From Pirellula sp. (GTDB lineage Bacteria > Planctomycetota > Planctomycetia > Pirellulales > Lacipirellulaceae): DNA of 64,000 nucleotides. Position 1 is the first letter of the stretch. Every line of letters begins with the position of its first letter. The notes beneath the pieces were generated by a model, which did not search any database, was not told the DNA's origin, and saw only the letters and a program-made list of their open reading frames with translations. The DNA is taken from NCBI GenBank assembly GCA_013822725.1, contig PNKX01000001.1, positions 248,001 through 312,000 of the forward strand. The letters run 5' to 3'. This document shows positions 60,821 through 64,000 of this stretch, piece after piece. A program made the translations under genes and the position numbers.

Positions 60821-61477
60821 TCATGTATTGAAGAATACATTCGCTCCCAAATGGGCCAACAACACGAGCCCATTGCCTGCGGAGTGCAATATCAAGGGGA
60901 CGTAAATGGAACCGCTGCGAATGTATGCCCAAGCCAAGAAAAATCCGCCGAGCTGATTTTCTGGACTCGGGTTACCGTAGACCAGATGCACAACTGCGAA
61001 TGCAATTCCAGAAACGACAATGGCCCACCGACCGCCGAGCAGGGCCGCCACTCCGACGCACAGCGCTACTCGGTAGATCGCCTCTTCGAGCAGAGGAGTC
61101 AAAAGACACATGGGAATAATCCTTGTGCCTAGGGATCGCATTGGTATCAGATGCTGCGGCAATGGATTATCTCCCGCCCGCCATACCGCGAACGCCATGG
61201 CTCCGATGACGACGACGGCGGCGAGCAGGCAGCTGCAGATACGAAGCCATCGCCGCCAACCTCCGATGGGTTCGACCAATCCGAGCGCGTCGAGATTGCC
61301 CCTAGCTAACGCCAGTTGGATTGCGCAACCAACAAAAGCTAGCGCCCATCTTCCTTCGCTGCTCTCGGGGTAATGGTTGAACCAAATGAGCCACCAGTCG
61401 AGAGAGATCACTGCAAGGCTAGCAGTAAACGCCATGACGGCTCGTCGACCCTCAATGGCGGAGCCAATGGTCGTCAT
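60821..61477 (-). CDS. CPBP family intramembrane metalloprotease-like protein
   Basis: 218 aa, about six to seven hydrophobic segments. CPBP/Abi motif 1 is LLEEAIYR (Glu131, Glu132, Arg136), motif 2 contains FAVVHLVYG (His164), and motif 3 is LILHSAGNG (His198, Asn202). Family members include Rce1-like prenyl-protein proteases and bacteriocin-immunity proteins; the target here is unknown. Start ATG 61477 overlaps the stop of the DJ-1 gene (ATGA), so the two are coupled. Confidence 0.9.
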   Translation of the reverse strand: MTTIGSAIEGRRAVMAFTASLAVISLDWWLIWFNHYPESSEGRWALAFVGCAIQLALARGNLDALGLVEPIGGWRRWLRICSCLLAAVVVIGAMAFAVWRAGDNPLPQHLIPMRSLGTRIIPMCLLTPLLEEAIYRVALCVGVAALLGGRWAIVVSGIAFAVVHLVYGNPSPENQLGGFFLAWAYIRSGSIYVPLILHSAGNGLVLLAHLGANVFFNT

Positions 61478-62124
61478 CGACGCAGCTCCGCCGAAGCTGG
61501 CGCCTGCTTCGAAGAGGTAGGGGACGGCCGCCACACGACGCCCCGACGTTCATATTCCATCTGCTGTTCGACAGCCAGCGCGATCGCCGGAGCGGCGAAC
61601 CTTTCGACGAGCCACAGCGACAAGTCGAGCCCCGAAGTCACGCCCCCCGCGGTGATGACGTCGCCATCGTCGACAACCCGGGCGCGGACGACGTTGGCGC
61701 CAGCCGCGGCAAGATCGTCGATGGCGCCATGATGCGTGATCGCCGCACGCCCGCCCAAAATTCCCGCCGCCGACAGCAGCATGGCCCCCGTGCAGACGGC
61801 GGCGATCGTGACGCCGGCGCGATGGTACTCGGCCAACAGCGCCGGAATCTCGCCGCGGTTCACCTCGGCCCGCGCCCCCGCCGCCGAACCGTCGATCCAG
61901 CCGCCGCCGGGGACGACGATCAGATCCGGGCGCGGCCCGCTGCCCAACTTGGCGTCGCAGCGCAGCCGCAGTCCGTGCGCCGCGACAATCTCACCCGTCG
62001 CCGGCGCCGCCACGAGGCGAACCTCAAACGGCGCCCCCCGCGACGCAGCGTTCATCAGCACCTCGAAGGGAGCAATCGCATCAAGTTCGTCAAAACCGGG
62101 ATAGAGAAGAACGTCGATTTGCAT
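61474..62124 (-). CDS. DJ-1/PfpI family protein (isonitrile hydratase/AraC-N-like subgroup)
   Basis: 216 aa. Glu13 in GFDELDAIAP and Cys111 in AAVCTGAMLLSAAGIL match the DJ-1 subgroup that includes cyclohexyl-isocyanide hydratase and the sensor domain of GlxA-type regulators; no DNA-binding domain is present. LIVVPGGGW is the typical loop. First gene of a unit with the CPBP protease (4-bp overlap) and possibly the dehydrogenase. Two DJ-1-type genes within 5 kb, of different subgroups, is noteworthy. Confidence 0.93.
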   Translation of the reverse strand: MQIDVLLYPGFDELDAIAPFEVLMNAASRGAPFEVRLVAAPATGEIVAAHGLRLRCDAKLGSGPRPDLIVVPGGGWIDGSAAGARAEVNRGEIPALLAEYHRAGVTIAAVCTGAMLLSAAGILGGRAAITHHGAIDDLAAAGANVVRARVVDDGDVITAGGVTSGLDLSLWLVERFAAPAIALAVEQQMEYERRGVVWRPSPTSSKQAPASAELRR

Positions 62125-62216
62125 CGGGGGCGCTCAGTGCCTTCGCGTCAGTGACAATAATCGATTGGCCGGTGTCCTATCATATCGGCAGCCGTTTCAA
62201 CAATACCGCCGCGCAT

Positions 62217-62269
62217 GAAAAAGGGCCGCAAACCTCGCTGCGATCGCTCGCAAACGAGGCTTACGGCCC
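62217..62269 (-). terminator. Rho-independent terminator of the CAP-like gene
   Basis: On the minus strand GGGCCGTAAGCCTCG pairs with CGAGGTTTGCGGCCC (one mismatch pair) around a 17-nt loop, then six T. 61 bp after the stop at 62330. Confidence 0.85.
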
Positions 62270-62329
62270 GATATTCAATTTCTACAGCCAGAATGCGAAG
62301 ATTCGTCGCTGCAGGACGTTCCACGCTGA

Positions 62330-63346
62330 TCAGTCGGCAAAGATGCCCGTGCCGTACCAGATGCCGTTGCCGCCGCGACGGATGTCGTAGCCGAACGCCC
62401 GATGCCGTCCCGAGACGCCGCGCCAGTGGCCCGACGAACCGCGCCAGCTGCGTACGCAATCGATGCAGGAGTCGATCATGTTCTGGTTGGGCCAGCTTTC
62501 GGCGACCACTTCCGACACGGCGCCGCCGGTGGCGCCGCTCAGTTGGTTAAAGCGCGAACCGAAGTTCTGGTGACCCTGCTGGCCAATGCTCGCTTGATAA
62601 TTCGAGTGGCTGGCCGCCCCGTTGGCGAGCGTAGGGTGATGCGTGCCGTAGGTGCTTTGCGGCGCCTCAGGATGCGTGCGGACGGCCCAGATCATCGTCC
62701 GCTGCGTGAGCGTCCCCGGCGGCAGATCGAGAACGACGCTCAGGCTGTTGTTCTGCCAGTGGTAATACTTGCCGCTGGAGTAAGGGAGCACGTTGACGGC
62801 GTGGCCGTAGTATGCCGTTCCTTCATTCTTCAGATCGAGCAACACGAACCCGGCCCCGCCCTGCAGTTGCGAGAACGCGGCGAACGACACGAGCCGCTGC
62901 AGTTTCCCTTCGACGGTGATCTCCGCTTCGATCGGCAGGCGCAGCCGTTCGACGTTTTGCAGCTTCTTCTGGACGTTGGCGTTAGTCGCCATGTATTGAT
63001 CAACGCTCGACTGGACGTTGTTCGTCGACGAACTCGTCAGGTTGATCAACAGCATCCGCTTGCTGCGTTTGGCGGCTTGGTACGCCTTGTTGTAGTCGGT
63101 GCGCCACTCAAGGCCGCCGACGGTAACGGTCGACGTCTTCTTCTCGCCAGCGGGTTTCTTGGCTTCTTCCTGCTTGGCAGGTTCGGCGGTCTCGCTGGCG
63201 ACGACCTTTGCTTCTGCAGCCGCTGCTTCGGCTGGTTGAGTCTCAGTCGTTTCGGCCGAGAGGCCGCCGACGAACGTGGTCGAGGCGAGAGTCGCGAGGA
63301 CGGCCGAGGCGCATAGCTGCTTCGTCAATGCTGAAGCGAACAACAT
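62330..63346 (-). CDS. Secreted protein with thioredoxin-like and degenerate CAP (SCP-like) domains
   Basis: 338 aa. Signal peptide (LCASAVLATLASTTFVGGLS, AET) then an Ala/Glu/Lys-rich linker. Residues ~75-215 look like a thioredoxin-fold domain without CXXC (WRTDYNKAYQAAKRSKRMLL, INLTSSST, AGFVLLDLKNEG). Residues ~240-338 follow the CAP order: ASHSNYQASIGQQGH, VSEVVAESWPNQ, SWRGSSGHWRGVSGRHRAFG and GIWYGTGIFAD, i.e. the His, Glu, GHW and G-WYG-G-F positions. Planctomycete proteins of this form are known but uncharacterised; extracellular. Confidence 0.8.
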   Translation of the reverse strand: MLFASALTKQLCASAVLATLASTTFVGGLSAETTETQPAEAAAAEAKVVASETAEPAKQEEAKKPAGEKKTSTVTVGGLEWRTDYNKAYQAAKRSKRMLLINLTSSSTNNVQSSVDQYMATNANVQKKLQNVERLRLPIEAEITVEGKLQRLVSFAAFSQLQGGAGFVLLDLKNEGTAYYGHAVNVLPYSSGKYYHWQNNSLSVVLDLPPGTLTQRTMIWAVRTHPEAPQSTYGTHHPTLANGAASHSNYQASIGQQGHQNFGSRFNQLSGATGGAVSEVVAESWPNQNMIDSCIDCVRSWRGSSGHWRGVSGRHRAFGYDIRRGGNGIWYGTGIFAD

Positions 63347-63583
63347 ACTCTTCTCCCTAACGCTACTCCGTTCGTCGGTGTTCCATTTCCGACGACCGGC
63401 TCCATAAAACGCCGAAAGACGAATCCTTCGCGCGGCACGAAGGTTCGAGTCTAGGGCGAGCCGTGCCTCGCCACAACACGCCGAATCGGCGATTTGCGGG
63501 TTTTCGCTGCGCTACGGCGCGACAACGCTAGCCCGTCGCGCATTAGCGATCCGCAACGAACTCTAGAATGGGATGAACCCGCC

Positions 63584-64000
63584 TCACCGAGGGGGTTGGC
63601 GCAAGCGACCGATTGCAGTAACGCCCATGACGGCCGAAAACAACAGCGCACCGGTCGCAGGTTCAGGCACGGCCGTCGCCGCAGCGACGCTCGCGACGCC
63701 GCTGCCGAACTGACGCTGCCACACGAGAAAGTCGGCGCCGTCGCTGTCGTTGTCATTGTCGGCGTCGCCGACCGGCGTCGCGCCAAAGGCCGTCTTCCAC
63801 GCGACGAGGTCGAGCGAGTTGACCTTGCCGTCGTTGTTGAAGTCGGCTGCGTAGTCGACGCCCCCGCCGAGCGTCAGCTTCAAGTCGTAAGCGCCGCGTG
63901 ACTGATGTTCGCCTTCAAACAATGTGTCAGTGGGGCCGGTCACGGCGAACGTCAGTTGCCCGTTGGCCGGCACGACGCCATCGATCAGTGCATTGAGCGC
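63584..64000 (-). CDS. C-terminal part of a dockerin-like/PEP-CTERM protein, cut by the window edge
   Basis: 138 residues visible, frame still open at base 64000, so the start lies beyond the window. Visible: a beta-rich domain end (GQLTFAVTGPTDTLFEGEHQ), a dockerin-like pair (DFNNDGKVNSLDLVAWKTAF, DADNDNDSDGADFLVWQRQF), and the PEP-CTERM tail VPEPATGALLFSAVMGVTAI with RLRQPPR. Function of the missing part unknown. Confidence 0.88.
   Translation of the reverse strand, partial: ALNALIDGVVPANGQLTFAVTGPTDTLFEGEHQSRGAYDLKLTLGGGVDYAADFNNDGKVNSLDLVAWKTAFGATPVGDADNDNDSDGADFLVWQRQFGSGVASVAAATAVPEPATGALLFSAVMGVTAIGRLRQPPR

Overview
The window looks like a chromosomal segment of a planctomycete, most likely of the order Pirellulales. 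The basis is a combination of traits, not one marker gene: at least eight proteins end in PEP-CTERM sorting signals, four of them preceded by a dockerin-like pair of Asp-rich calcium loops; there is a DUF1559 prepilin-like protein, an ECF sigma factor paired with a Ser/Thr kinase carrying a formylglycine-generating-enzyme domain, two mu-protocadherin-like His/Gly-rich secreted proteins, and high GC with strong third-position bias. No rRNA, insertion sequence, prophage or CRISPR array was seen.

Layout. 1-0.5 kb: three tRNA genes (Thr-TGT, Tyr-GTA, Gly-TCC) read leftward, the order found upstream of tuf in many bacteria. 0.9-8.2 kb: a DUF4394/PEP-CTERM protein, an ECF sigma/RskA-type anti-sigma pair, a secreted sialidase-like protein, and an ECF sigma/kinase pair. 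8.7-13 kb: a beta-helix-like PEP-CTERM protein and an acyltransferase. 13.2-18.7 kb: an RND efflux adaptor and pump, then a DUF1080 hydrolase-like protein. 19.7-27 kb: a giant pentapeptide-repeat protein, a repeat-rich 1-kb gap, a four-helix membrane protein and the protocadherin-like paralogue pair. 27.4-36 kb: aldo/keto reductase, a three-gene operon of alpha/alpha-toroid (terpene-cyclase-fold) secreted proteins whose last member adds two DUF4159 domains, an envelope di-haem peroxidase and a secreted double-HMA protein. 36.4-44.8 kb: three small unknown genes and a complete maltodextrin-to-trehalose set (glgX/treX, treY, treZ). 45-51.5 kb: HTH/NTF2-like regulator, DUF1559 protein, two PEP-CTERM proteins, DUF1990 protein. 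51.7-64 kb: a secreted metacaspase fused to two tudor-like domains, VOC protein, zinc-ribbon and PilZ proteins, VWA protein, DUF892 ferritin-like protein, two DJ-1/PfpI proteins, parallel beta-helix protein, lactate/malate dehydrogenase, CPBP protease, a thioredoxin-like/CAP protein and the end of another dockerin/PEP-CTERM protein cut by the window edge.

The most unusual layer is the repeats. At least six families of dispersed palindromic elements sit in the gaps, and several lie inside genes: a perfect 23-bp inverted repeat of exactly 25 codons is inserted in frame in the RND pump; a different hairpin interrupts the DUF1990 protein in frame; a third family supplies the C-terminal tail and the stop codon of the RND adaptor; and the ends of TreY and the pentapeptide protein are also written by hairpins. 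In addition a ~350-400 bp non-coding element with a boxA-like antitermination motif is present twice in opposite orientations (about 11.3-11.6 kb and 18.9-19.3 kb). These, the metacaspase-tudor fusion and the cyclase-fold/DUF4159 operon are the leads most worth following.
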